Below are positions 38,166 through 49,268 of a stretch of DNA of 64,000 nucleotides, piece by piece. Origin of the DNA: Steromphala cineraria. Its lineage: Eukaryota > Mollusca > Gastropoda > Trochida > Trochidae. The notes below the pieces were generated by a model. That model ran no database searches. It was not told where the DNA came from and saw only the letters and a list, made by a program, of their open reading frames with translations. The position numbers and the translations under genes were made by a program. The DNA is taken from the NCBI GenBank assembly GCA_916613615.1, contig OU744725.1:59156575-59220574 (forward strand), given 5' to 3'. Positions within the stretch are counted from its first letter, which is position 1. The number at the start of each line of letters is the position of its first letter.

Positions 38166-38725
38166 CTTGACTTATTAATATTAACTCATCTTGCAGATTG
38201 TTGTACACAAAAGATGATTCTTGACTTGTTTAAATTGTTATTTGTAAAAAGTATTATTATTAATAGAATACAAGTATACTTTTCATAAAGTCAATTTATA
38301 TACTTTCCATAAAGTCCATTGCTTAGACATGATAAATGCCATACATCATTATGTTGTATTTATCAATTAAGTAAAGATAACTAAGCAACATACAAGCAGG
38401 CAGGGTTGCTAGCCCCAGATCCTTAAGGCGAGTGTAGCAATTTGTGTATTTGGCTTTGTGTATGTATATTTGGAGAAGCATCCTAGTGTGCTGAGCATGT
38501 AAACCTGAACTCTGGCTAAGCCCTTATGTGTGGTATTTAAAAACTTGACGGGAGAGAACATGCATTGTTGTGAAAAATATATATAATTTCACAAAACATA
38601 GTTAGCTTATGTCCTAAATTGATTTTGTGTCAAGAAGAACTTCTGTTAGATATAGAAATGGTACAAATATGAGTAAACACAGGAAATGGAACCTGATGCA
38701 AAATAACTCTTTCCAGATCAACTTA

Positions 38726-39416
38726 TCATGAAGATTGCTAAACACAAAACTTATTGATGACAACTTTTGTGTAAGTTGTTATTCTTAGAAAGAACATATC
38801 ACTGTCATGAGATTACAAGTCTAATTTCCATAACTCTTATTGCACACATATGGCCATATAGCATATTGCTCTGCAATATCAATTGGGTCAGGTTGATTAT
38901 GCAACAGACTAGCAGCTGACACTGTGATGCTAGCAGCCTGTATCAGGATGTGTATTAGAATAGCACTGTGGACTCTACAGGCATATCTGAACTCTGGTTG
39001 ACCCCTTATGTGTGGTATTTAAAGGAATATATTAAGGGAGATACCATTGTTTAAAATTTAACATGATGTTTAATGTGATTGGGTTTTTGCAGCTAGTTGC
39101 CATGAAGATTTTAAGCAAATTAATTAATTATGTTTGTCTTATATCTTAATTTTTTGTTAAAAACACTTGAAAATATAGAACAACTTGCATGACAATCTTA
39201 AATATTCCATATTCAAAATAATATTATGATTAGTAAGTTCAAATAAGAGAATTTATTTGATGCAAGTGATCACTTGATGAAAGCTTAAAATTTAATAATA
39301 ATGATGTCTCATTGCAGCTGAAAAGTCAATATGGCTGCTTTTGCGGCCATCTTGGATTCTCAAACTGAAACGTCTACCTTTCTGTGCGGAATCACTATAG
39401 GTATAACATACTACAA
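38726..39416. repeat. ~700 bp direct duplication, right copy
   Basis: Second copy of 37052-37790, about 1.67 kb away, leading directly into the 155 bp array. Confidence 0.85.
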
Positions 39417-40240
39417 TTTAGAAAGTATATCTAGATTGGTTTAGGAGGAGTAGTCTTTTTCGTGAAATCTAATTGAAAATTCAATATGGCTGCCATGGCG
39501 GCCATCTTGAATTCTCAAAACTGAAACATCTACCTTTCTGTGAGGAATCACCATGGGTATAACATACTACAATTTCAGAATGATATCTGGATTCGTATAG
39601 GAGGAGTAGTCTTTTTCATGAAATCTAATTGAAAATTCAATATGGCTGCCATGACGGCCATCTTGGATTCTCAAAACCGAAACATCTACCTTTCTGTGAG
39701 GAATCACCATGGGTATATAACATACTACAATTTCAGAATGGTATCTGGATTGGTTTAAGGAGGAGTAGTCTTTTTCATGAAATCTAATTGAAAATTCAAT
39801 ATGGCTGCCATGACGGCCATCTTGGATTCTCAAAACCGAAACGTCTACCTTTCTGTGAGGAATCACCATGGGTATAACATACTACAATTTCAGAATGATA
39901 TCTGGATTCGTATAGGAGGAGTAGTCTTTTTCATGAAATCTAATTGAAAATTCAATATGGCTGCCATGACGGCCATCTTGGATTCTCAAAACCGAAACGT
40001 CTACCTTTCTGTGAGGAATCACCATGGGTATAACATACTACAATTTCAGAATGGTATCTGGATTGGTAAAGGAGGAGTAGTCTTTTTCATGAAATCTAAT
40101 TGAAAATTCAATATGGCTGCCATGGCGGCCATCTTGGATTCTCAAAACTGAAACATCTACCTTTCTGTGAGGAATCACCATGGGTATAACATACTACAAT
40201 TTCAGAATGATATCTGGATTCGTTTAGGAGGAGTAGTCTT
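39319..40240. repeat. Tandem array, ~155 bp unit, six copies
   Basis: TTTCTGTG(C/A)GGAATCAC recurs at about 39380, 39535, 39695, 39850, 40007 and 40162; each unit has AATATGGCTGCCATGRCGGCC and GGAGGAGTAGTCTTTTTC. A diverged unit is at 37752. The ~100-codon antisense frame here is a repeat artefact. Confidence 0.9.
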
Positions 40241-40360
40241 TTTCCTGAAAGTTTACGGACGGACAGACGGACGGACGGACAGACGGACAGACGGACAGAC
40301 AGACGGACGACGGACGAAGCGCCATGACATAAGCTCACATTTACTTTGTAAAGGTGAGCT

Positions 40361-41319
40361 AAAAATTATTTAATTAAAAGTTTTTATTATATGATACAAA
40401 GTGAGATAAATCCTTTATCTGACTGCAGTGGTGATAACCTTAATCGTCAATCTACTGAGTGGAGATAGCCTTTATCACCACTGGAGTGACGTCAAGTTCA
40501 AGAGTGTGACGTCATGAAACAATAGTGTGACATAACGAATTCTGATATGACGTCACACTGATACCACGGAGACTGACTCTTCTACGCCCAATGAACATGA
40601 ATTTGGTGGGTTTTTTTGGGCATAATTAGAAGGATTTCATCATATAATAAATGGAAAATCTGTCAATTCTTGACAAATACAATTGTTTATCTCATCTTGT
40701 GAGATAGAAAAGTTATAATTTTCAATCGTGGCTGCCTGAGATAAACATAGTATTAATCAAGAAAAGACAGATATCCTTTACTTACAGAAATGAAAAATAC
40801 AGTAATGTCAAAGGTTTAACAACAACAATATCAATCTGAAATCAAGTCGTTTACATTTGACAACAGTTTAACAACAGTAGCTTTATTTCCTATGTCACCG
40901 CATTACCATGCCACTCATGTCACAACATTACCATGTAAAATATGACAGTTTAGCTGTAATGATTCCATCATGAGCAAAGGTCAAGGGGTGTTCAGAGATT
41001 TACAACACTCATACCACGTTCATTGCAGAACATACATTGTTTCATATGATAGATCATAAGCATCCGATGGGATTAATATTTCCTTGTCCCATTATGTATG
41101 TCAGTCATAATGATGAAAATATTTCCATGTATTTCATAACCAACAGGATAAAGGATGTTGGACAAATAATTCTAATTCTCTGTTCTTGTATCTTTAGCAA
41201 CTACGAAAAAATATTTCTAAAATAAAATAAAAATAGTTATTTTGAAATTTAGTTTATCATTCTATCCTGCATCCATATTTCACATTACAATTTATTTCTT
41301 ATAATTTGATCTCAAGAAT
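40361..41319. other. Sequence without gene; pair of GTGACGTCA-rich motifs
   Basis: Between 40420 and 40580 there are imperfect inverted stretches (CTGCAGTGGTGATAACCTTAA versus TAGCCTTTATCACCACTGGAG) and several TGACGTCA-type octamers (40487, 40508, 40548). The inverted pair suggests a worn hairpin element. No coding frame. Confidence 0.4.
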
Positions 41320-41673
41320 TTTAAGGGGCAGCAGCATTTTTAGAGGGAATATAAGGTGAAGTCAGGAAAATTAAAATAAATGGTTCCAATTGAAAGACAA
41401 TGTATTCAAATAAATGAAGCAGTAATTAATCAAATATATAATGTAAAGTTCCGCCATGCGATTCCCTTTTCTTACACAAAATGAATTAAAGGTGTTCACA
41501 CACAAATGGACTTTATGTGAATCTTTATAATTTGTTCTCTAACCATGGAAGATTGGTTTGTGAAATACAATTTTTGACACTTACAAATAATTCATTTAGC
41601 ATTTACCCTTCAATTATCTGTGAAAAATGTAACATATAAATTTTAAAAAAAACGTGCTACTGCTTCCTTTAAT
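41320..41673. mobile_element. TTAA-flanked inverted-repeat element (family 1), diverged
   Basis: The left terminus has lost a base and part of the CACG block (GGGGCAGCAGCATTTTTAG). The right terminus reads CTGCTTCC. The interior is recognisable but carries a deletion around the GGCCGCC block. Confidence 0.8.
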
Positions 41674-42560
41674 AGAAAATTATTCCATTTTGTGTTCGCT
41701 CGGCCTCATGCATTCCTGAAGTGCTTACAATGTAAATCTTAAGGTAACCAAGGAAGCTCACAAGCCATCAGCATTCAACCCAACTCTTTGATTATTATTC
41801 ATAACATGTGTCAAGTATAATGTGTGTGGTAATTACCACAAACATTGAATACAAAAACACGACACATTCCACAATAATGGTTCATTCATAAAAATAAAAA
41901 CCTGTAATCAACCAACAAGAAGCTAAATAATCTGTGAAGGTTGACAATCAACATAATTGTCTCTCAACATTGCATTGTTTTCAGGGTGACTGTCATTTCT
42001 CATTCAACAAGTACATAAACAAACCCCATAGAATCTTTTTTTGACCCACATTTATTTGAATTGTTGACTTGTATCCATTTCAGGGTATTGTCTTATTACA
42101 GTTAATAGGCCGGATGAAATTAGTTGTTACAGGAATTTTTTGGGCCAAGAGGCTTGAGGTCGTAGGTAAAGAACCATTCTAGAAAAACAGTTCAGTATTT
42201 TATAGTGTTAGTTTACACAAAATTTGCCTGAATTTAAGTTTCAAGAAAATAAAGCAGTCGCAGAGGGTTTTTTAAAAACAGAGTCTATGAACTAACAAGG
42301 ATCAATGTTGTCAATTATGCAATGAAAAAAAACACAAGTCAATGGCCTTGAAAGGATAGCAATATTTGATCCAATAATTTCAAATTTTGAATTCCATATT
42401 TGGTATGCAACCTGATACACCGATAAACACCAGCACGAATGCATGGCACCTGAGCCACCTTTAGCAGTGAGGGGGTTAATAGTGTAAACCTAGACTTGGT
42501 GAAGACTATCACTTATATATCATCAACAATCATTGAAACTATGATAGTAAAACAACTTAC

Positions 42561-42720
42561 GGCCAGGATCCTGAGGGGGTGGTTGAGGGACCCCTACGTT
42601 CTGCATCTCGAATCCTATGGGTGGGGGAGCGGCAGGCGGTGGTACCCCACCCACACTCACCCGGGATACGTAACTCCCATCCATAGCCTCCCTGGGTCAA
42701 ATTCCACAACCAACAGTCTA
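42561..42720 (-). CDS. First coding exon, PIGFE-repeat proline-rich protein
   Basis: The minus-strand exon runs from an acceptor (TTTCATCCGCTACAG, first base 42720) to a perfect donor (CC|GTAAGT, last base 42561). The start codon is at 42684-42682; an in-frame TGA upstream within the exon rules out read-through from earlier exons in this frame. It encodes 41 residues ending in phase 1: MDGSYVSRVSVGG, then a proline/alanine run, PPPIGFEMQN and VPQPPPQDPG. The RVS...GGVP...PPPIGFE block reappears in the next exon, which supports this frame. A second donor-like site (CGG|GTGAGT) inside the exon could give a shorter form. I do not recognise the family. The protein looks disordered, with no signal peptide or membrane segment. 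Confidence 0.55.
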
Positions 42721-42991
42721 CTGTAGCGGATGAAATATACACCATATAAACAAGATGTTAATAGCTGTCAATCGGCTGTATATTGTACAATTACATGCAG
42801 TTATTTTGCAATCATTTTGGCTTAGGGTGTAGTCGATTGCAATGCCTTATGTAGCCTACTCACTTCTTCTGTGTTTTCGCTCACACCCAATCTACTCAGT
42901 GCGATTCCGTTCTCTGATAACAGGAATTCTGATTAATGTTCAGTTAAACTCGTGATTATACGTTAGATATGACTATTATTACCATACGTAC

Positions 42992-43110
42992 CTAGTGTAA
43001 ACAATAACCAATCGCTCGATTATCGGTAAACTCCACTGCGGTACTTTTCTCCACAACACATCAAACTGTTTATGTCAAGTGAACTTGTCCGACGTCTTTT
43101 CAGATAGGTG
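42992..43110 (-). promoter_or_regulatory. Candidate promoter and 5'UTR exon of the proline-rich gene
   Basis: On the minus strand a donor (ACACTAG|GTACGT, last exon base 42992) sits about 270 bp upstream of the acceptor of the first coding exon. The sequence just upstream is less AT-rich than its surroundings and contains an ATTGG (inverted CCAAT) motif near 43010. The start of transcription cannot be seen, and the upstream limit is approximate. The call rests on position and motif only. Confidence 0.3.
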
Positions 43111-43794
43111 GCGCTTTGTTCTATTTTTAGCACATGCCCAGATGGGGGAATACTGTTAGATCTTGAGTTCGTCGACTCAACAGGTTACGGATTCTCCCAA
43201 GTCAATCATACATTATCTGAAGTTCGCGGCGAAACGACTATCAATTATAAATATCTTCATTTTAATGGATTTCAATTGTCGTTCTCTTCAAATAGAAATG
43301 TATTTACTTAATTGTTTGATAAAAATAGACACATGCTGAATTATTTCATGTATTATTCAATCAATCGATTATCTTAAATCCAACTTGGAATTAGCCATAA
43401 CAAACAATTGAAATAATAAAGTACCCTAGTTTTATTAGGAAAAAAATTGAATGAGACAAGATCTACATGTATGTAGGCCTGCTTTCTAATTCATAGGCAG
43501 GCCTAATATTGACCTATATGGACAGAACTATATATATATTATACAACTGTAGGCCGGCGTATCAAATTTACTAGCTCAATCTTTGTATCTAATTTTGTAT
43601 GCAAATCGTTATTCTTACATCATACATCGTATATTCAGTTGACTGAAGGAACATTACATAGTTAAGAATAAAATTATGTAAGAATTAAAATAAAATCATC
43701 TTCAGCTAGCCAATTCTTTATCGCCGACCTGAGTTTATTGTCAGGGATTAGTAATACCATAACGTCGCATTCTTTGGAAAAATATTGCTTATAT

Positions 43795-44141
43795 TGCAGA
43801 GGCAGATCAATGTCAATGTCAAAGTCAAGAAATGTTGATACAGCCTATGTTATATTACGCTGACTTGTGGGATAGAATGGGAGATGCCTGATTGGAGGCA
43901 ATCAAAGTTAGTTGTGCAATCGGCGATGCTGTTCCAAATTCATCATTTTGGTTACTAAATTTGTGACAAAGGCATTGTGATATGAACCACACTTTCGATG
44001 CGAGAAGCGTTGTCATTTGTTAAAGAAATTCAAAAAAATTGTGGTGCAATTTTTTTCCGCCAGGGGAAACTGCCGACACCCCCATAATATAACAGAGGCT
44101 GTATCAACATTTCATGACTTGACCTGCCTCTGTGGGGAGAG
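43795..44141. mobile_element. CTCTCCCC-ended inverted-repeat element, copy 1 (left end worn)
   Basis: The right end has TGTATCAACATTTCATGACTT and CTGCCTCTGTGGGGAGAG. The left end keeps GCAGAGGCAG and AAGAAATGTTGATACAGCC but has lost the outermost bases. The interior shares GATTGGAGG(C/A)AATCAAAGTT and CGCCAGGGGAAACTG with the copy at 45880. Confidence 0.75.
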
Positions 44142-44496
44142 AATGAATATATAAACAAAGTAATTTGAAGGAATTGACACTACGAATTTTCAGTTTCGTA
44201 ACACTGAAATTACAATAAAGTCATGGTTATACAAGGTAATAAAACAAATCAGTACTTCAAAAAACTTCAAAACATATTCTACGAACGGATCCTCCTTCGA
44301 ATTATATTCATTCGATTCTATGAACAGATTGGTTCCCGTATGGCAATTCCTTGGAATAGATAATATCTTTACATTGACATAATACCTCTGCAGTGTAGTG
44401 TAAACGGCGAAATTTCAGATCATAACCACTTTCAGTTCTTGAGGCTACTTTATTTTCACTTACACCTTTGTGTGGTTACCCAGTGGCGTGTAAGCC

Positions 44497-44572
44497 AAAT
44501 AATAGCCCGATTGCCTCCCGTTATGGCAATAGCTTTCGCTCGGGCTACGCCCTCGCGTACCGGGTTATTATT
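44497..44572. repeat. GC-rich imperfect hairpin
   Basis: AAATAATAGCCCG at 44497-44509 is the inverse of CGGGTTATTATTT at 44560-44572 with one mismatch; the loop is GC-rich (TCGCTCGGGCTACGCCCTCGC). It stands out from its AT-rich surroundings and may be an inserted element. Confidence 0.5.
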
Positions 44573-45879
44573 TACTACACGAAACATTTTATCAACTCAA
44601 ACGCTCATATCGGGCTGTCCAAAATAGCAATTACTCAACGGATGATAACATTCATGATATGTACAGAACAGTTTAAGTAGAAAAGTAAACATCTAGTCCT
44701 GCTTAATGTGACTGTATATGTGACTAGTTCCTAATTTTGCAAGTCTAGATTGCCTGAATACTTAAATTAAAATGAAAAATCTAAATCAATGAAATAATAT
44801 GAATAAGGTACATTATTTGTTTTAAATGTTTCATGGACTAAATTTTAGTCTAATTCGAATTTAAAGCATAAAATAGACAACAGTCCAAGCTTAACGTAAT
44901 ACCGATAATCCCAAGACCCAACTACAATTTGTCCCAATCGTGTATGCTATCATTCACGAGAATTCAATGGTATGCTATTTACAACGGACGTCGATTACTA
45001 TGGTGATCAGCTGGATGTTATCAGTAATAGTAATTAGATCAGCGCTGTCGTTATTTATTCAAATAGCTTCCCTTTGCTGAATGTACAGTGTCAATATCGT
45101 TTGGTTACAGATATCGATGATGACGGTAGTTTACCTTGATTGACGTCAAAAGTTGTCATTAGCATGCTGGCTTGTTGTGTCAAAGGTCAAACATTTAATG
45201 CATGGTGTCAGCGGCCAATAATGCATGTATCACTTCGTCATTCATTTCATTCTTGTATAGCTTTTGATGACACTCTGCGAATAATCCCTTCTCACTTCTT
45301 TTTTTTCACTTATAACTCCTTTGTTAATGTGTATGTACAGACAAGGTCATCAAACTATACCATTCAATTTATTTAAAATTGTTTAAACGTCAAACGTTCT
45401 TAAGTAGGTCATCATATAAATTTTTAGCTAAAGTGTCTCTGATCTGGATGGTTATAATTCAAATTTAAATAAACCTAATGAACATTTTTTGACATATATA
45501 CATTACGTTTCCGAAATTCAGTTTGCTGTGGACATTCATGAAGTATCTTTTTATAAAAATAAATGGTTTTTGATATAAGACTCTAAATGTTCAATATAAA
45601 CTATCCACAGTAAATAATTACTATTTTGTTCCGTTGTTTGTGTATCATGGGCGGTAATAGGATTCTTGTTTGGAGGGAGTTCGCCTTATATAAAGGTGCT
45701 ACTTATTTGCAATTTTAATACTTTTGATCAAATAATTGTGTACGTTTCTCAACGTACATTAAGTTCATTACCTATATGTCTTTGTTATATAGGCCTACTT
45801 TTATCATGTAGAGAGCGACTGCAGCCCACTTTTTATCCGCTAAAGTGTAACAACATACTTTTAACATTCTGCTGACATT
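44573..45879. other. Intergenic sequence, nothing recognised
   Basis: Only short frames without domain or splice support. Confidence 0.45.
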
Positions 45880-46162
45880 CTCTCCCCACAGAGGCAGATT
45901 AAGTCATGAAATGTTGATCGAACCTCTGTTCTTATTAGCCGAGTTTGTGGTGTAGAATGCGAGGTGCCTTATTGGAGGAAATCAAAGTTTGTTCTAAAGT
46001 CATCATTTTGGCTACTGAATCAACCGAGATGCGTTGTCATTTGCTAAAAAAAATCAAATGAATTTTTACGCCAGGGGAAACTGTCGAAACCCACGGCTTA
46101 GCTCTAATAAGAACAGAGTCTCGATCAACATTTCATGATTTAATCTCCCTCTGTGGGGAGAG
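45880..46162. mobile_element. CTCTCCCC-ended inverted-repeat element, copy 2
   Basis: Starts CTCTCCCCACAGAGGCAGAT and ends with the near-complement ATCTCCCTCTGTGGGGAGAG. The inverted arms continue through TCATGAAATGTTGATCGA, about 50 bp in all. ATT lies on both outer sides, a possible 3 bp duplication of the kind left by Harbinger-type elements. Confidence 0.8.
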
Positions 46163-47553
46163 ATTCAAGGTTCAAGATTCTTTATTCTCTAAAACCACGC
46201 ACGGTGGTACATGAGCAATTTTACATGTAGAGAAATAAAGATGCGGATTGTGCATGTCTGCTGACAGAATGAACCAAATTAAACACTTAGAAATTATTAA
46301 TTCCCTAACACGACATTACATAAGCCTAATTTAGCTGATGAGCTGGCGGCTTATGTAGACTAAGTGTAACTGTTCACGTAATGATGCACGCGATGCTTAT
46401 CGGGGAAGGGACAACATAGGCCTACATCGTCACATCGTAAGGTTCTCTTATGGGATCGTGTACTGAATCTAGGTCGCCCGAAGCGTAAGAGGTGTAACAA
46501 TTCACTTTAGTATCAGAAACAACAAAACTAATCGCCCAAGGCAATTATGTTGCTTAAGATTATTGGATCATCTAGTTCTTATTTTAATGCAAAATATTTC
46601 TGATTTTCAGTCACCATAGATGAGAATGTTATTTGATCGTGTATGATTAATAAGAACTCTTATACCAATGCAGAAATACTTTCATGTTGATAAACTTCTA
46701 ACCATTCCCGAATGATAAGTTACAGCTTAGTTCATGAGTAAAGAATGTTTTTTTGCAATACTTGTATTGTTGATTTTTAGGATAAGATGTCGATTGTTCT
46801 TTTGTGACATGTACTATGTTTCGTTTAGATTATTATATTCATATAATTATTATATCTTGGAACTCTACAGCTACGAACACCAATTATAAAAATTCAGTAC
46901 TTAACGATACTAGAAATACGACCAAACATACTATTCTATTCTAGACCAAAGCATTGCTAAAACAAAATTGTTGATATCACATTAAAATATTTTATCTTTT
47001 TGTCTATATTGATTTCTTGATATTAGTAATATATAATATTACCAAATATGACAGAACGTTGAAGCAATAATTGTTCTGTGCAGTGTTCAGTCCCTCATTT
47101 CCTCATGAAGCAATCCCTCAGGTAGAAGCACTTCCGGGCATAATTGGAATGGGTGGAGGTTGATTCCCAAGGCATTTTATTCCCTTTCTCACCTGTTCGC
47201 GAATGTAGAGAAAAATTAATACCGTAAGTCCTTGAATAATCTTCCACCTAGTTTACTCGCCTACTTCGATTATTGTCGGATGTAAATCTTAATTCGTTCA
47301 GTCTAAGTATACCTAGCCTCAATAAAACTTGTTCCACTCTCAATATCGGGAGTGGGGGGTATGTTATGTTATGTTGTTGGCAAGTAAATCGTACACGTGT
47401 GAGTCTCATGCATACACCATATACCAAGATGATAGATGACAGTCATTTACTGAAGTCTCTTTTGTAATGATTTTCTCAAGTTCTTCTGCACAACATAACA
47501 GTCAAAGGAAAATAGTGAAATTAATTTATTTGTGCAGTTTGCTATTGTCAGTG
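46163..47553. other. Intergenic sequence, nothing certain
   Basis: At 47217 TACCGTAAGTCCTTGAATAA resembles one end of a dispersed inverted-repeat element, without a visible partner. No gene seen. Confidence 0.4.
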
Positions 47554-47994
47554 TCACAAATAAAATCTGCATGATACAAACACATCTGCCGCTCCTGGTG
47601 TTAACATCATTGAAAACAGAGTATCTTCATGTTTGGTCAAAATATTTGGAAGATTGATAACTGAAGAGATGAGTTCATGTTTGATGTAATCATTCACAAG
47701 TTCTGACGCAGTAAGCATACGCTATGACGATGACAATGAACAGTCACCGACCAGCAACACAGAAATACTGTTAAACAAACAGTTTCCATCTCCAAGTAAC
47801 TTCAAAGCAGTGTAGGTTGACTCAATGTCTTCTGGCAGAAGTGTCTGTGCTAGATTATCAACTTGGATATTTTCATAGCGAACAGATGAGCGTTGTTTTA
47901 GCAATGGTCCGATTATGTCCATATTTTCAGCATGTACAGTTTCTACAGAATCTCTATCCCCTCTTTCAAAACAGCTTGACAAATACCTGGACAT
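47554..47994 (-). pseudogene. OTU-type cysteine protease domain, interrupted by a stop
   Basis: A minus-strand frame starts at 47994 and encodes MSRYLSSCFERGDRDSV, then LKLLGDGNCLFNSISVLL. The last segment contains the GDGNC(L)F nucleophile-cysteine signature of OTU deubiquitinases. A TAG at 47724-47722 interrupts the frame after VGDCSLSSS. The same frame then continues as RMLTASELVNDYIKHE, the usual next block of the domain, to a TGA at 47556-47554. No catalytic histidine motif follows, so the domain is also truncated. The coding part is unspliced. This fits a degenerate copy of the OTU-domain genes that are expanded in molluscs and often transposon-linked; that link is an inference. Confidence 0.6.
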
Positions 47995-48740
47995 TACCCC
48001 CGTATGATAATATACACAAAGAACTTAGTTAAGCACCCCCACTGTTTTCAGAAAAAAAGCTTCTGCTTATAAACCATACAAAGTTCCAGAAAAACAATTA
48101 GGGTTTTTCGATAGAACGATCATTTAGCAGTGTAGAAATGAAAACTTCACTCAATTTACGATTCACTGTCTCTGGATAACTTTTTTCCCCCGGCTTGGTA
48201 TTTTTTTTAATCCAAGTTTACTTATAACTGAAAATGAAAGTAAATAATGTTTGCTGCAATATGGTAATGATAATTCTCTTGACTTAATTGATAATTTTTA
48301 GTAAGGACCTCTTAGCAAATGTTAGTCGTTAGAACAGTATGAGCCTTCAAAATCTCAAAATTATCAAATATCAAATTACAAAAAAAAGCTTCCCTAAGAA
48401 AAAACTGGCGACTCTTAAAGATAATGGCTTATCTAAAGGAAGAAGTGTTAGACCAACACGTCCAACTCAAAGAATCTAAAATTTACACACAGATTTGAAA
48501 ATTTAAATAATAATTTAATAATTGAATGTCAACTAGGGATCAAAAATGTTATTTTTGATTTTAAAAATCCAAATTTTCATGCGTGGTTTCTCATCAATGA
48601 CAATAGTTATATTTAGCCAAATTTCAGTGGTCTCACATTTTTTCTCAAATTTTGTGTAAGGATTTTTACGTCAATTAAATAGTAAATAATACGGCAATTA
48701 AATAATACGGCAATTGTTATATCTAGAGTGGTCAATACAT

Positions 48741-48906
48741 CCACAGGGACTTTTAATGCAGAAAACAACAGAGTAAAAAGATTTTTTAGTCGACGAGCAC
48801 ATACTACTGTATACTTTTTATATACTTTTTATATAGTAGTATGTGCTGGATCGTCGACTAAAAAAGCTTTCTACTCTGTTGTTTTCTGCATTAAAAGTCC
48901 CTGTGG
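48741..48906. repeat. Near-perfect 166 bp foldback hairpin
   Basis: The left arm CCACAGGGACTTTTAATGCA... (48741-48807) and the right arm ...TGCATTAAAAGTCCCTGTGG (48835-48906) pair over about 68 bp with a few mismatches and a small bulge (GAGCACAT versus ATGTGCTGGATC). The AT-rich loop is about 27 bp. No terminal TTAA or clear direct repeat. Confidence 0.88.
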
Positions 48907-49268
48907 AATCTATAACTGATTTTCAAAAGGGGGAGGGGGGGGATGTCCGACCCCCTGAACCCGCTGAAGAGGGCGATATCAGTATTTATCCAGGGTCACG
49001 TGGACCAATCAGAGATCGAGATTCTTACATGAGGTAGGATAAAATGTGTTAAAGCGTTAGTAAAAAGCATATGTATATTTTCTTAGAATACTGTTGTTAC
49101 GGAATTATACCGAACCAAAAGATTTGTTTTCATTAAGTACATAAGAAGGAATTTTGAATAAATCATTTATTGTTTTATTAAAAGCTGGTACTTCAATTAT
49201 TTTAGATCATTTCTTAAACATATTGAGAAGGGCAAATGGTATTTGGGATGAGGAACTTTATTAAAAGT

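Larger units (their letters stand above)
36320..40360. repeat. 4 kb compound repeat ending in (GACG)n and a hairpin
   Basis: It begins near AGAAGCTCACCTTAAAATG and ends with a GACGGACGGACAGACG-type microsatellite (40255-40316) and AGCTCACatttactttgtaaaGGTGAGCT (40332-40360), an inverted repeat. Inside are decayed units containing ATGGCTGCCAT...GGCCATCTTG, a ~700 bp duplication and a 155 bp array (listed separately). No credible gene. Confidence 0.7.

Noticed and set aside
39567..39869. 100-codon minus frame with internal repeat
   Set aside because: It lies wholly inside the 155 bp array and repeats with the unit; no domain.
42557..42745. 62-codon minus frame overlapping the first PIGFE exon
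   Set aside because: Shadow frame: the alternative frame carries the PIGFE repeat, joins the next exon in phase and has its own ATG.
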